Shown here piece by piece: positions 7,401-16,124 of a stretch of 64,000 bases of DNA. The position numbers and the translations under genes were made by a program. The notes beneath the pieces were generated by a model that saw only the letters and a list, made by a program, of their open reading frames with translations, was not told where the DNA came from and did no database searches. The DNA lies in NCBI GenBank assembly GCA_003385605.1, contig QQUU01000063.1, positions 1-64,000 of the forward strand, read 5' to 3'. Position 1 is the stretch's first letter. Every line of letters begins with the position of its first letter. This DNA is from Bacteroidota bacterium. Lineage in GTDB: Bacteria > Bacteroidota > Bacteroidia > Flavobacteriales > Schleiferiaceae.

Positions 7401-10241
7401 AGCTGTTGGACTAATGGTAACAATCACCCATCCACTATCGCCTACACCTACTTGGCTGTATGCCGCAGATGCCGAGAATATGGCATCGGTGGTTGTTAGG
7501 GAATTAAAGTATAGGCTATCACAACCGAGGTTTTCGACGAACACACTGTCAATGTAGGTGCCTCCCTTCACGATGGTATCTAAATCATAGCACGCGTTGC
7601 GGCTGATGTATGTTTCAGATTCTCCGTCAAGGGTAAGGTTTACGCTTAGGTAAACGAGGCTGTCTACCGGATCGTTCGAGGAAATAAAGCCATTGTAAGA
7701 ATAGAATCCGTCTTGTAAGCTGTCCGTGTAGATGAGGATTTGAACCAATTCAGAATCGGCCACGCTTACATTGCCTGTATCTGGTGCAAAAGTCAAATTC
7801 TGTCCCAAACCAGCATCGATACTAAAGTTGTCTACTACCAGGTTGTCGTAACTAGAACCACTATTGCTAAGTTGTGCAAGACGGATCTGTGTGTTGGCCG
7901 TCATGGCTCCCGAAGGTATGGTCGCTGTACAGTTGTATGTTGTGTAGGTCGAAGATGGATAGAAGTATTGGATTGTGTACCACGTATATCCGTCAGTACT
8001 GTATTGCAAGTACATTCCTTCTCCACTATCCGCATATTCACACGATCCTTGCTCGAGATCGAACGAAATCGTACCGCCTTGAAGCAAGTTCAATCCTACG
8101 GTCGTTGCAGAGCGAGCCCCGGAGGTTCCATAGAAAACCAAACTATAGATACCGTCAATAGCCGTACAGTTGGTGCTCACATAGGTTCCATAGTTGGCGC
8201 TCCACAGCGAGGTGGAAAGTCCCGCAGATTCAAAATCATCGTCTAGCGTTACTCCAGAACTGTACGTCCCCCAATCTAAGGTCTGCTGACCGTCGTTGTA
8301 AATCCAGAAAGGAACGCGTACGGTATCTGGACATCCAGTAATGCTCACGTTAAAGGTTGTACTATCCACAAAGATGGAAGCTGCATCATAGGCTGAGGCT
8401 GATATGGGAAACGCATAGACTGAATCCTGCTCGTAAGCATAGAGCGTATCGGTGAAGGTACCTGCACTCTGTGGGCTAAAACTCATGAATATATACGTCG
8501 AATCGTATGCCGTAAGGGTATCGACAAGCGTAAATTGGAAATGGCTTGAGCCCCATCCAATAGAATCAAAATCTAAACGTGCACAACCTGAATTATATAC
8601 CGCAAGGCTATCCGTGGTAGTAGACCCGGTAGGCTGGTTACCGAAGTTAATAGAGGTACTATTTGAACTCAGCTCGCCTTGACCAATAACTTCCACTAGA
8701 AGAGGAATTAATTGACCGTCTAGCGAAGGATCATTTGACGAAATAGACAAATACATCAAGTAATCACCTGATACATATCCTGTTGCATCAAACGTTAGGG
8801 TCACCGTTGCGCTGTCGTTGCCTCCGACAAGTAAACTTGTAGATGAAGCTGTTAAATTTTGCTTGTTTAAATCACCATCTGCGGTGAATTTATCGATGTA
8901 GGCGTAGTCGGATGAATAGTAATTGTACATTCTTGCTTCACCCAATAGAATGGGGTCCGTCAACGCATTAGATAAAAACTTCAACCCTGGTTTATTCAAG
9001 GTTCCATCTAAGTACAAGTCAAATGTTCTTGCCGTGTAATCAATATTTCTAAACTCCACATGAACGAAGTCACCTGTTGTATAAGTTGTAATGACCTCAC
9101 TGCTCACTACTCCAGTAGCACTGCGGTAATACAGATAGAAATAGCCACTAGAATTCCAATAAGTGTTGAGGAATATTCCGTAGCCATTATTTGAATCAAA
9201 TATCTGAGTATACCCTCCTCTATAGCCCGTGTATCCAACGCTGGTATGATAACCTACGTTCTTAGGTTGTATATCGCCAAGATCACGTGTAACAGGCGTA
9301 CTAGATTGTGCTCCTGAAAAATATAGGCTTCTTGAACCCTCAGCGCTAGATGCCGTGGAGTTTGTTAACGTTGTGAATGTATTGGAAGGTTGGAATCCTT
9401 CTAGAGTACCGTCTTCGAAATCCCAATCGAAATAGGTATTGGAATCTAAGACATTGAAATCGTAGGTAAGGATACCTGCACCCGAAGCGTTGTAAACAGT
9501 GAAATCTGTTGAGGCGGTACCTCCACATGGAACTGCAATTGTTATTGTATCAGAGGGGCCGCTTCCATTCGGTGCATTAGAAATGTTAATGGTCAAAGTA
9601 GTTGTGTCCGACGTATTACAATTACTTGCAATCAGTTCTACTGTGTTTGCACCGGAAGTAGTGAAGTTATGTGTAGGATTCTGCGCCGTAGAAGTTGTCC
9701 CGTCGCCAAAGTCCCATAAATAAGTACCCGCATTCGTCGATGTGTTCACAAACTGAATGGGTGCATTGTAGTTCGGAGTGGGTGCTGAATATGTAAAGTT
9801 CGCGCTAGGTGCAGTAGTACCTGTCGTCGACCAATTGGCCACAAATCCTGCAGCATTTCCAAAATAGTTGGAGTAGAAACGGATGGTAATCGCACCTGAA
9901 GAACCCGTAAAACTGGATGGCAGTGTTGATGTACCTGAGTAGTAGCCAATGTAAGTGGTTCCAGAAGTTCCTGCACCGTCCCAAACTTGAATCCAATCAC
10001 TGCTGTGGTACAAGCTCCAAGTGGTAAAAGACAGGGTTACGGTATCGTTTCCTGGCGGATCAATAATTACATAGCCGTTGTTGTAAGCGGTGTAGTTTCC
10101 ATTGATACCTCCACCGTCAACTAAAATCCCCGAACATTCTGTCGTGGTATCCGTTGAGCCATCGATAGGCATTGAAACAATCGTTGTCTGGCTGTATAAG
10201 CCAAGAGGCAATAGCATTGCCCACAAAAAGCGTAAGCGCAT
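4404..10241 (-). CDS. Giant T9SS-exported multidomain surface protein (1945 aa)
   Basis: The signal peptide (MRLRFLWAMLLPLGLYSQ) is followed by a CUB-like domain (about residues 36-140) and a PKD domain (about 150-220, WDFGDG). A laminin-G-like stretch lies near 270-460. A long array of anchor-type beta-sandwich repeats resembles the HYDIN/ASPM-SPD-2 family, recognisable by N.G...L and recurring isolated cysteines. Two more PKD domains lie near 1695-1850, and a C-terminal T9SS type A sorting domain of about 75 residues ends in GTYMIRIAGESWIIYRNVELVK-like strands. An unusual globular insert lies at about 1023-1207. The protein should be exported by Sec, moved through the outer membrane by T9SS and attached or released. 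A surface adhesin or matrix role is inferred; no enzyme active site is evident. A promoter with both boxes precedes it. It reads continuously without frameshift. Confidence 0.85.
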   Translation of the reverse strand: MRLRFLWAMLLPLGLYSQTTIVSMPIDGSTDTTTECSGILVDGGGINGNYTAYNNGYVIIDPPGNDTVTLSFTTWSLYHSSDWIQVWDGAGTSGTTYIGYYSGTSTLPSSFTGSSGAITIRFYSNYFGNAAGFVANWSTTGTTAPSANFTYSAPTPNYNAPIQFVNTSTNAGTYLWDFGDGTTSTAQNPTHNFTTSGANTVELIASNCNTSDTTTLTINISNAPNGSGPSDTITIAVPCGGTASTDFTVYNASGAGILTYDFNVLDSNTYFDWDFEDGTLEGFQPSNTFTTLTNSTASSAEGSRSLYFSGAQSSTPVTRDLGDIQPKNVGYHTSVGYTGYRGGYTQIFDSNNGYGIFLNTYWNSSGYFYLYYRSATGVVSSEVITTYTTGDFVHVEFRNIDYTARTFDLYLDGTLNKPGLKFLSNALTDPILLGEARMYNYYSSDYAYIDKFTADGDLNKQNLTASSTSLLVGGNDSATVTLTFDATGYVSGDYLMYLSISSNDPSLDGQLIPLLVEVIGQGELSSNSTSINFGNQPTGSTTTDSLAVYNSGCARLDFDSIGWGSSHFQFTLVDTLTAYDSTYIFMSFSPQSAGTFTDTLYAYEQDSVYAFPISASAYDAASIFVDSTTFNVSITGCPDTVRVPFWIYNDGQQTLDWGTYSSGVTLDDDFESAGLSTSLWSANYGTYVSTNCTAIDGIYSLVFYGTSGARSATTVGLNLLQGGTISFDLEQGSCEYADSGEGMYLQYSTDGYTWYTIQYFYPSSTYTTYNCTATIPSGAMTANTQIRLAQLSNSGSSYDNLVVDNFSIDAGLGQNLTFAPDTGNVSVADSELVQILIYTDSLQDGFYSYNGFISSNDPVDSLVYLSVNLTLDGESETYISRNACYDLDTIVKGGTYIDSVFVENLGCDSLYFNSLTTTDAIFSASAAYSQVGVGDSGWVIVTISPTAIGSIADTVFVNTSDTIWPLCYTGYVAEAPNAWVNTNPISLSTVNCGDSVGFSFPVANTAAGTSLNWSVTSGEVLNVLMVNYNVYPSLLSNLNSYLGTVGDLNIKSVTTLSAAVSELGWADVVIFPSITSTPSSTDYTNIEDDMETFIDDGGKMIIIGSAFVSDILAMDFISGYYYGNYTNYNHYVNTSLNHPYTQGLPSFFTAQSAAMNARITNTGTQQLVYYSYYSHGLTVSPIGDGELIYFAYNWNQTYSEIETMMGNILTSTLSDKSTGLNWITFPSKSGTTSGGDTTTVYGTAFSDSLDAGVHNLNITVTTNDPTGGTFSIPVTLTVNGKGESNLDAGCEAWGSSFQNMTHVRDVAVYNVGCDTLTISSVATAGSDFTASAANIAIAPGDTGFVPVSLYSSTIGSTSDTLSIYTDADTVYKCLTATIVGASDIAVAPNPINVTVNKCNSFTTVPYTITNNGSAALTYDVSVAEVYDSSYTQTWLYPAPNYSNQLTFSFNNIIDSDTLFYEIILNGAYSNTNQYYYLYLNNSYVQTFYDNDVTDYTDDTITGFITGWQLSNAITAGYFDIRLYSYNYTSVTGQTATVRVKQRKSVSWAAPVGLTTGTVTAGNSISRSLLVTVTNLALGTYNTSVIFETNDPSDPFYSVPMTVNVVSEPDMDLSTNTLNYGNVYDTQPKVDSIVVENNGCTDLSITNITSNNTHFVPGWTTQTIAAGSSALLPVTFTATTPGTETGILTFSNNDSIQLVTMQANVIFAPVADYQYTVQNSCTGLVSFLNESTNGSQYFWGFGDGLFSAAVNPSHTYERPGTYTVMLVTTNSGGSDTTYKTVTLNDVLYVDFEFPTTVQAGQVTQFIDSSMYPVSWEWFFGDGNNSTTPNPQHTYANKGTYIVTLLAENSAGCSGSENKQIDVLSGVGIDESAPEDLTIYPVPTTGRLTVETTAEVQSISLYNMTGQFITEVHGERSLDLSTLPAGTYMIRIAGESWIIYRNVELVK

Positions 10242-10263
10242 TAGGTACTCTGTTTGTTTGCTT

Positions 10264-10292
10264 CAAAGATACATTCAAAACCCGCTTCACAA
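10264..10292 (-). promoter_or_regulatory. Promoter of the 1945-aa T9SS protein gene
   Basis: On the minus strand, TTG (10292-10290) lies 18 bp before an exact TATCTTTG box (10271-10264). This fits the Bacteroidota -33/-7 arrangement. The predicted start near 10257 leaves a leader of about 16 nt before the ATG at 10241, which supports that start. Confidence 0.65.
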
Positions 10293-10400
10293 TTAGAAAA
10301 TGAGCGAACGAATTTGAATGTGTGAAACAATACACAAACGCAGCGTGGCTTTAGATTATGCACCCTATTTTTACCACTTGAATAAAACAGTCATCTTTCA

Positions 10401-11414
10401 ATGATTCAAACGGATCTTCTTATCATCGGCGCAGGACCTACAGGCTTGTTTACAGTCTTTGAAGCAGGGCTTTTGAAAATGAAGTGTCACCTGATTGATT
10501 CGCTACCACAACCGGGAGGTCAACTTGCAGAGATTTACCCGAAAAAACCTATTTACGACATCCCGGGATTCCCAACCATAGATGCGGGTGAATTGGTCGA
10601 TAATCTGATGGAGCAGATCAAACCGTTTAACGCAGGTTTTACCTTGGGCGAGAGCGCTGTTACTATCGATAAAGACGATGAGGGCCAATTCATCGTGACC
10701 ACAGACAAAGGCACAAAGCATCGTGCGCCTTCTGTTGCCATCGCAGGCGGACTAGGTGTATTCACACCACGCAAACCGCCTATTGCCAACATTACAGATT
10801 TTGAAGACAGAGGCATTAAATACATCATCAAGGATCCAGAGGTCTATCGCGGCAAGAAAGTGGTGATTTCAGGCGGTGGTGATAGCGCCTTGGACTGGAC
10901 TATCTTCTTGGCGGAGATTGCTGAGGAAGTGAGCTTGGTGCACCGCAGAACTTCATTTAGAGGACACTTGGACAGCGTAGATAAAGTCATGGCTCTGGCT
11001 GAAGCCGGTAAGGTGAACCTCATCACTAACGCAGAGGTCAAAGAAGTAGCAGGTGGTGATAAGCTAGAATCTGTAACCATCCATGCCAAAGACGGAAGTA
11101 AAACAGTCGTTGAATGTACCGACTGGTTGCCACTCTTCGGTCTTACTCCTACCCTTGGTCCTATTGGAGATTGGGGATTGGAAATTGAGAAAAACTCTAT
11201 CGTAGTAGATAATGCCACAGATTACAGCACGAATATTGAAGGCATCTACGCCATAGGCGACGTCAACACCTATCCTGGCAAGCTGAAGCTTATCCTTTGT
11301 GGATTCCACGAGGGTACCATCATGGTTCAAAGCGCTTTTAAGCGTGCCTATCCAGATAAAAAACTATCGTTCAAATACACTACTGTGATGGGTGGTGTAG
11401 GCAGCCTAGAATAA
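10401..11414 (+). CDS. Ferredoxin--NADP+ reductase, thioredoxin-reductase-like
   Basis: A 337-residue flavoprotein of the thioredoxin-reductase-like ferredoxin-NADP+ reductase family (YumC type). The FAD-binding GxGxxG is IGAGPTG at residues 9-15, followed by the PGGQLAEIYPKKPIYDIPGFP stretch typical of this family. The NADP-binding GGGDSALDW lies near residue 160, and IYAIGDVNTYPGKLKLI is the C-terminal FAD motif. The redox-active CxxC of true thioredoxin reductases is absent, which supports the ferredoxin reductase call. The next gene, one base downstream, encodes a [2Fe-2S] ferredoxin that is its likely partner. The pair probably moves electrons between NADPH and cytosolic iron-sulfur clients; direction and client are unknown. 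Residues YTTVMGGVGSLE match the usual C-terminal end of the family. Confidence 0.92.
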   Translation: MIQTDLLIIGAGPTGLFTVFEAGLLKMKCHLIDSLPQPGGQLAEIYPKKPIYDIPGFPTIDAGELVDNLMEQIKPFNAGFTLGESAVTIDKDDEGQFIVTTDKGTKHRAPSVAIAGGLGVFTPRKPPIANITDFEDRGIKYIIKDPEVYRGKKVVISGGGDSALDWTIFLAEIAEEVSLVHRRTSFRGHLDSVDKVMALAEAGKVNLITNAEVKEVAGGDKLESVTIHAKDGSKTVVECTDWLPLFGLTPTLGPIGDWGLEIEKNSIVVDNATDYSTNIEGIYAIGDVNTYPGKLKLILCGFHEGTIMVQSAFKRAYPDKKLSFKYTTVMGGVGSLE

Positions 11415-11415
11415 G

Positions 11416-11742
11416 ATGAGCGCAGATATCAACATCGTGGTTGTTGACCGCGAAGGTCAAAGGCATGAACTCGTTGCTCCAACGGACATGAACATGAACC
11501 TCATGGAGGTTTGTAAATCCTACGAATTGCCTGTAAAAGGTACTTGTGGAGGTATGGCCATGTGTGCCTCGTGCCATTGCTACGTGGAAAGCGATCATCA
11601 GCTCAAAGAACCTTCGGACGATGAGGAGGACATGCTCGATCAAGCCTTTTTTGTTGAGGACAACAGCCGATTGGGGTGTCAAATTTTCATGCATCCTGAC
11701 CTGGAAGGTCTTGCTGTAACCCTTGCCCCTGAATCTGAATAA
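11416..11742 (+). CDS. [2Fe-2S] ferredoxin, adrenodoxin type
   Basis: A 108-residue electron carrier. The cluster ligands are visible as CGGMAMCASC (Cys-x5-Cys-x2-Cys) plus a later cysteine in RLGCQI, the adrenodoxin/ISC-type spacing. The acidic stretch PSDDEEDMLDQAF is the usual partner-docking face. The ATG begins one base after the stop of the ferredoxin reductase gene (11414), so the two are surely cotranscribed and probably translationally coupled. Acidic, soluble and without a signal peptide, it should act in the cytosol, taking electrons from the reductase to an unidentified oxygenase or cluster-assembly system. No fused domain is present. The downstream gene faces the same way but has its own leader. 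Confidence 0.93.
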   Translation: MSADINIVVVDREGQRHELVAPTDMNMNLMEVCKSYELPVKGTCGGMAMCASCHCYVESDHQLKEPSDDEEDMLDQAFFVEDNSRLGCQIFMHPDLEGLAVTLAPESE

Positions 11743-11802
11743 ATAGGCCTTTATTCGTGGCAATTCTTGAGTTATCTTTAGCTCCTCACAGAATTGAATT
11801 CC

Positions 11803-13947
11803 ATGAAAAAACTATTCTCCATTAGCCTATGTGTTGCCCTTTCTTTTACTGCGGTAGCGCAACAATCTATTACCCTTAGTGACCTCTGGCAACGCTATTC
11901 ATTCTATGCCGGCGGCATCAGCGGATTGCGCAGCATGAATGACGGCGCACACTATTCGGCCACCACGCAAAAAACCATTGACAAATACAGCTACGAGAGC
12001 GGCGAAAAAGTAGCCACACTTTTCGATATCGCATCGGTAGAAGGATTGAACGGTTTCGATGGGTATTCATTCAACGCAGATGAAACTGCTGCCCTTTTAG
12101 AAACAGAAACGGTCGGTATTTACAGATACAGTTCTCGCAGTGTGGTTTGGTTGGCCGATTTTAATTCGGGTACTGCTAAAAAACTCCGCGACGAAAAGGT
12201 GCGCTATGCTACCTACTCACCAGATGGCCAGCACGTGGCTTACGTCCTAGGCAATAATCTATATGCGTATGACATCGCAGCAGATGCACATATTCAAATT
12301 ACTAAGGACGGGGCTTTTAACAGCATCATCAATGGTGCAACGGACTGGGTCTACGAAGAAGAATTTGCCCTAGTTAGTGCCTTCTGGTGGTCTCCGGATT
12401 CACGCTACATCGGCTTTTTACGCTTTGATGAGAGCAATGTGAGGAGTTTCAATATGGATGTTTACGGGAATAAATTGTACCCTAACCCATATACCTTCAA
12501 ATACCCGAAGGCTGGCGAAGACAACAGTGTAGTAACCGCACACCTATGGGACAGCGAAAACGGAAGCGTCCGTCAGGTACTTGATAAGACGCCTTACGAA
12601 TACCTACCACGAACAAAATGGTCCGACGATCGCACTTGGGTGATTCAAAGCATGAATAGGTTGCAGAATGACCTCAAGCTCTATGCGGTAGATGCGCCAA
12701 GTGGTGAACATGCCCTACTCTACCAAGAGACTGACGAGAAATATTTGGAAATCAATGATGAATTGTACTTCTTAGAGGACGGCTCATTTATCATGCTAAG
12801 CGATAGAGACGGCTGGAACCACCTGTACCATATCAGTGCACAAGGCAAAGTAAAGCGTCAGATTACCTCAGGCGATTTTAACGTTACTTCCTTCTACGGT
12901 ATCGATGAAAACAAGCGTTTGTATTACCAGAGCTCGGAGATGAATGCTACTGAGCGTAACATCTACAGCATCCGCATCAATGGTCGTAGCAAAAAACTGC
13001 TCACCAGCGAAAAAGGAACGCACCGCGGCACCTTTACTAACGATTTCAGCTTATTCGTAAATACCTACAGTGCCGAAGGGGTACCGCCGGTGGTCACACT
13101 TCGAAGCAACGACGGCAGCATCGTTCGTACACTCAAAGAGAACAAACGCGCTGAGGCTGCATTGGAAGCATACACTTACTCACCGAAAGAATTTTTCACA
13201 GTTAGTACGCCAACCGGCGGTGACCTCAACGCTTGGATGATCAAGCCGGTGAACTTTGATGAAAGTAAAACATACCCAATGTTCATGTTTGTCTATGGTG
13301 GCCCTGGCCGTCAGACCGTTGAGAACAGCTATGACGCATTTAACGGTATGTGGTTCCAAATGCTTGCGAATGAATACGACATGATTGTCGTTAGTGTAGA
13401 CAACCACGGAACCGACGGGCGTAGTGAAGAATTTAAGAAAAGTACCTACGGTCAAATGGGGAAACTAGAAACGCGTGATCAGACAGAGGCGGCTTTAGAA
13501 TTGGCCAAACGCTCTTACATCGATGGTGATCGCATAGGCATCTTTGGTTGGAGTTACGGCGGCTACATGGCTTCCAACTGTTTGTTCCAGAGCCCTGAAG
13601 TATTCAAGATGGCCGTGGCGGTAGCACCGGTGACCAATTGGCGTTTCTACGATAACATCTATACGGAGCGCTACATGGGACTCCCTGCTGAGAACGGAGA
13701 TGGATACGATGCAGATAGTCCATTGTCTCATGTAGACGGGTTAGAAGGAAAATATCTCTTGATCCACGGAACTGGAGATGATAATGTGCATGTGCAAAAC
13801 TCTATGCGCATGGTTGAGGCACTTATCCAAGCGGATAAAGACTTCCAATGGTTCGCTTACCCCGATAAAAACCATGGTATTTATGGAGGCAACACACGTA
13901 TGCACCTGTACCGAATGATGACAGGCTTCATTGCCGAGAATCTATAA
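11803..13947 (+). CDS. Exported dipeptidyl peptidase IV (S9B)
   Basis: A 714-residue serine exopeptidase that removes X-Pro or X-Ala dipeptides from peptide N-termini. The signal peptide MKKLFSISLCVALSFTAVAQ predicts periplasmic or surface location. A beta-propeller fills about residues 40-450 and includes DWVYEEEF, whose glutamates bind the substrate amino terminus. The alpha/beta-hydrolase domain carries the nucleophile in GWSYGGYMAS (Ser584), the acid in GTGDDNVH, and the histidine in DKNHGIYGG. The ATG at 11803 was preferred over an in-frame TTG at 11794 because it gives a clean signal peptide. The next gene is a POT-family di/tripeptide transporter, so released dipeptides have an adjacent route into the cell. 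S9 family members with other specificity remain possible, but the double-Glu motif favours DPP IV. Confidence 0.93.
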   Translation: MKKLFSISLCVALSFTAVAQQSITLSDLWQRYSFYAGGISGLRSMNDGAHYSATTQKTIDKYSYESGEKVATLFDIASVEGLNGFDGYSFNADETAALLETETVGIYRYSSRSVVWLADFNSGTAKKLRDEKVRYATYSPDGQHVAYVLGNNLYAYDIAADAHIQITKDGAFNSIINGATDWVYEEEFALVSAFWWSPDSRYIGFLRFDESNVRSFNMDVYGNKLYPNPYTFKYPKAGEDNSVVTAHLWDSENGSVRQVLDKTPYEYLPRTKWSDDRTWVIQSMNRLQNDLKLYAVDAPSGEHALLYQETDEKYLEINDELYFLEDGSFIMLSDRDGWNHLYHISAQGKVKRQITSGDFNVTSFYGIDENKRLYYQSSEMNATERNIYSIRINGRSKKLLTSEKGTHRGTFTNDFSLFVNTYSAEGVPPVVTLRSNDGSIVRTLKENKRAEAALEAYTYSPKEFFTVSTPTGGDLNAWMIKPVNFDESKTYPMFMFVYGGPGRQTVENSYDAFNGMWFQMLANEYDMIVVSVDNHGTDGRSEEFKKSTYGQMGKLETRDQTEAALELAKRSYIDGDRIGIFGWSYGGYMASNCLFQSPEVFKMAVAVAPVTNWRFYDNIYTERYMGLPAENGDGYDADSPLSHVDGLEGKYLLIHGTGDDNVHVQNSMRMVEALIQADKDFQWFAYPDKNHGIYGGNTRMHLYRMMTGFIAENL

Positions 13948-14001
13948 CCGGCCGTGACCAAATAAATCTTATACTTGCGTAACACAAAAACACACTGAAA
14001 C

Positions 14002-15495
14002 ATGAGTGATCAAAGTATGAAGCATCCACCAGCGCTGTGGACGCTATTTATGTCAGAAATGTGGGAAAGATTCTGTTACTACGGAATGCGTACCCTTTTG
14101 ACACTATTCCTAGTAAAATCCCTATTAAAAGGTGATGCTGAGGCTTCACTAATCTATGGTGCCTACACCGCTTTGGTTTATGCTGCCCCTGTTTTGGGTG
14201 GTCGCATGGCCGATTCTTACCTAGGCTACCGTTATGCTATTATTCTTGGTGCTATCCTAATGGCCATTGGTGAATTCCTAATGGTTGCTGGTACTGATAT
14301 GTTTGGCTTGGACGCAGGTCTACGCGAAAGCTTAATGCTCATAGGTATGGGTGGTTTGATCGTAGGTAACGGCTACTTCAAAGCGAACATATCAACCATT
14401 GTAGGTAAACTCTACAACGACGGTGATCCACGTCGTGATTCTGGTTTCACCATCTTCTACATCGGTATTAACATTGGTGCACTCTTGGCGACAACTGTAG
14501 TGGCTTTTGTGGGTGAAACCTACGGATTTGAATACGGGTTTGGCTTGGCCGGTCTCGGTATGCTTTTGGGCCTATTCATTTTCTGGGGTGGACGTGAAAA
14601 ATACAATCACGTACCAAATATCGAAATCACGGAAGCAGGTCGCGAAAAGTGGTTGGGTATGGAGCGTTGGAAAACCATTACTGTTTTATCCCTCCTTCTC
14701 ATTCCATTGAGCTACGTATTGATTTCAAAAAATGAAATCCTACAGTACTTGCTCATTGCCATCTTCCTTTACGTAGCGTACCAATTGATCGCTGCGGGTA
14801 TTAAAGAAGGCCCTGTATGGAGAGACCGTATGATTGCATTGGTCATCATGATGATCATCAACGTTGTGTTCTGGGCTTGTTTCGAGCAAGCAGGTACATC
14901 ATTGACGCTATTTGCCGACCGTAACGTTAACCGTGAGATCTTTGGTTGGATGATGCCTGCTTCTATGACGCAGTTCTTCAACCCGTTCTTTATTGTAACC
15001 TTTGGTTCGTTCTTCTCATGGATGTGGATCAAATTGAGCCAGATGGGCAAGAACCCTTCTATTCCAATGAAGTTCAGTTTAGGTATCCTTCAGCTTGGAG
15101 CTGGTTTCTTGGTTACCCTAGTAGGTCTTATGTTCGTTAACGATGCCTACCAGGTGCCGCTATTAACCCTAGTATTCTTGTACATGCTACACACTACTGG
15201 TGAGTTGTTCGTAAGCCCTATCGGATTATCAATGGTGACTAAACTTGCGCCGAAGAGCATTGCTGGTACAGCGATGGGCGGTTGGTTCCTTTCTTTCGCC
15301 ATGGCGAACTACCTCGCCGGTGCCATTGCTGCACTTAGTGGTGGTGAAGAAGGCGGAGAGACTCTAAGCGTTGCTGAAGGTCTAGACAAGTACATTGCTA
15401 CGTTCTCGACCATTGGTTACGTACTTGTTGCTTTTGCAATACTACTAGCCTTGTTGAAAGGTCCAATTAACAAATTGATGCACGGGGTTGAGTAA
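14002..15495 (+). CDS. POT/PTR2-family proton-coupled oligopeptide transporter
   Basis: A 497-residue polytopic inner-membrane protein of the proton-dependent oligopeptide transporter family. EMWERFCYYGMR near the N-terminus is the ExxERFxYYG signature needed for proton coupling. The second PTR signature covers about residues 130-160 (NGYFKANIS, then FTIFYIGINIGA). Hydrophobic segments fit about 14 helices, more than the 12 of a minimal MFS protein, as is normal for bacterial POT members. It should import di- and tripeptides using the proton gradient. It follows the dipeptidyl peptidase IV gene in the same orientation with a 54-bp gap, and a hairpin terminator ends the unit at 15522. TATACTTG about 30 bp before the ATG is a weak -7 candidate, so the gene may also have its own promoter. 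Confidence 0.94.
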   Translation: MSDQSMKHPPALWTLFMSEMWERFCYYGMRTLLTLFLVKSLLKGDAEASLIYGAYTALVYAAPVLGGRMADSYLGYRYAIILGAILMAIGEFLMVAGTDMFGLDAGLRESLMLIGMGGLIVGNGYFKANISTIVGKLYNDGDPRRDSGFTIFYIGINIGALLATTVVAFVGETYGFEYGFGLAGLGMLLGLFIFWGGREKYNHVPNIEITEAGREKWLGMERWKTITVLSLLLIPLSYVLISKNEILQYLLIAIFLYVAYQLIAAGIKEGPVWRDRMIALVIMMIINVVFWACFEQAGTSLTLFADRNVNREIFGWMMPASMTQFFNPFFIVTFGSFFSWMWIKLSQMGKNPSIPMKFSLGILQLGAGFLVTLVGLMFVNDAYQVPLLTLVFLYMLHTTGELFVSPIGLSMVTKLAPKSIAGTAMGGWFLSFAMANYLAGAIAALSGGEEGGETLSVAEGLDKYIATFSTIGYVLVAFAILLALLKGPINKLMHGVE

Positions 15496-15521
15496 CCTTT
15501 AGCATAGTTTTATCATATGAA

Positions 15522-15548
15522 CCCTGCGCCTTGTGCGTGGGGTTTTTT
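15522..15548 (+). terminator. Rho-independent terminator after the POT transporter gene
   Basis: CCCTGCGC (15522-15529) pairs with GCGTGGGG (15535-15542), including two G-U pairs, and is followed by six Ts. The T-run abuts a near-consensus box for the next gene. Confidence 0.8.
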
Positions 15549-15559
15549 ATTTTGGCTTT

Positions 15560-16066
15560 ATGAAAAACACACTACTTGCCATCGCCCTTCTGCTGTTTGG
15601 ATCGAGCATCGCTCAAGAGAAAATCCAATGGATGAGTATTGAAGAGGCCTATGAATTGACCCAGACGGAGGACAATCCGAAAAAGATCTTCATAGACGTT
15701 TATACCGATTGGTGCGGTTGGTGCAAGCGCATGGATAAAGCAACATTCCAAAAACCAGAGGTTGCTGCGTACATGAACGAACATTATTACAATGTCAAAT
15801 TCAACGCTGAACAAAAAGAGGACATCACCATTTTGAACAACACTTTCACATTCGTCGCTCAAGGCCAAAGAGGGTACCACGAACTAGCGGCGGCACTGCT
15901 TAATGGGAAAATGTCCTACCCTACCGTCATTTTCATGAATGATAAATTCGAAATGCTAAGCCCTGTGCCTGGCTACCAAGAGCCTGTGCAATTCTTGAAG
16001 ATTGCCAACTTCTTCGGAAGCAACGCGTACAAGGATACGCCTTGGGAAGAATACGCTAAGCAATAG
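15560..16066 (+). CDS. Exported thioredoxin-like protein
   Basis: A 168-residue protein with a signal peptide (MKNTLLAIALLLFGSSIAQ) and one thioredoxin fold. The active site is DWCGWCKRMD (CGWC) in the context IDVYTDWCGWCKRMDKATF, which resembles the Thioredoxin_7/DUF255-like group and DsbD C-terminal domains rather than TrxA. A cis-proline is present in MSYPTVIFM. It should act in the periplasm as a disulfide reductase or isomerase; the partner is unknown. The ATG at 15560 was chosen because it opens the signal peptide; in-frame upstream codons would place MRGVFYFGF before it, within the terminator of the preceding gene. TTATTTTG ends five bases before this ATG, so the mRNA may be nearly leaderless. 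A shared bidirectional terminator follows. Confidence 0.88.
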   Translation: MKNTLLAIALLLFGSSIAQEKIQWMSIEEAYELTQTEDNPKKIFIDVYTDWCGWCKRMDKATFQKPEVAAYMNEHYYNVKFNAEQKEDITILNNTFTFVAQGQRGYHELAAALLNGKMSYPTVIFMNDKFEMLSPVPGYQEPVQFLKIANFFGSNAYKDTPWEEYAKQ

Positions 16067-16090
16067 TAGGCCCATAGCCTAAAGCAATAA

Positions 16091-16119
16091 AAAAGCCCGA
16101 TGCTGAGCATCGGGCTTTT
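16091..16119. terminator. Bidirectional terminator between convergent genes
   Basis: A 13-bp perfect stem (16091-16103 with 16107-16119) has A-rich and T-rich flanks and a three-base loop. It lies between the stop codons at 16066 (+) and 16125 (-) and can serve both genes. Confidence 0.9.
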
Positions 16120-16124
16120 CTTAT

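Noticed and set aside
7740-8246. 168-codon frame antisense to the 1945-aa T9SS gene
   Set aside because: It lies wholly inside a well-supported gene on the other strand; composition is that of a reverse frame (rich in R, S, C, T) with no recognisable motif.
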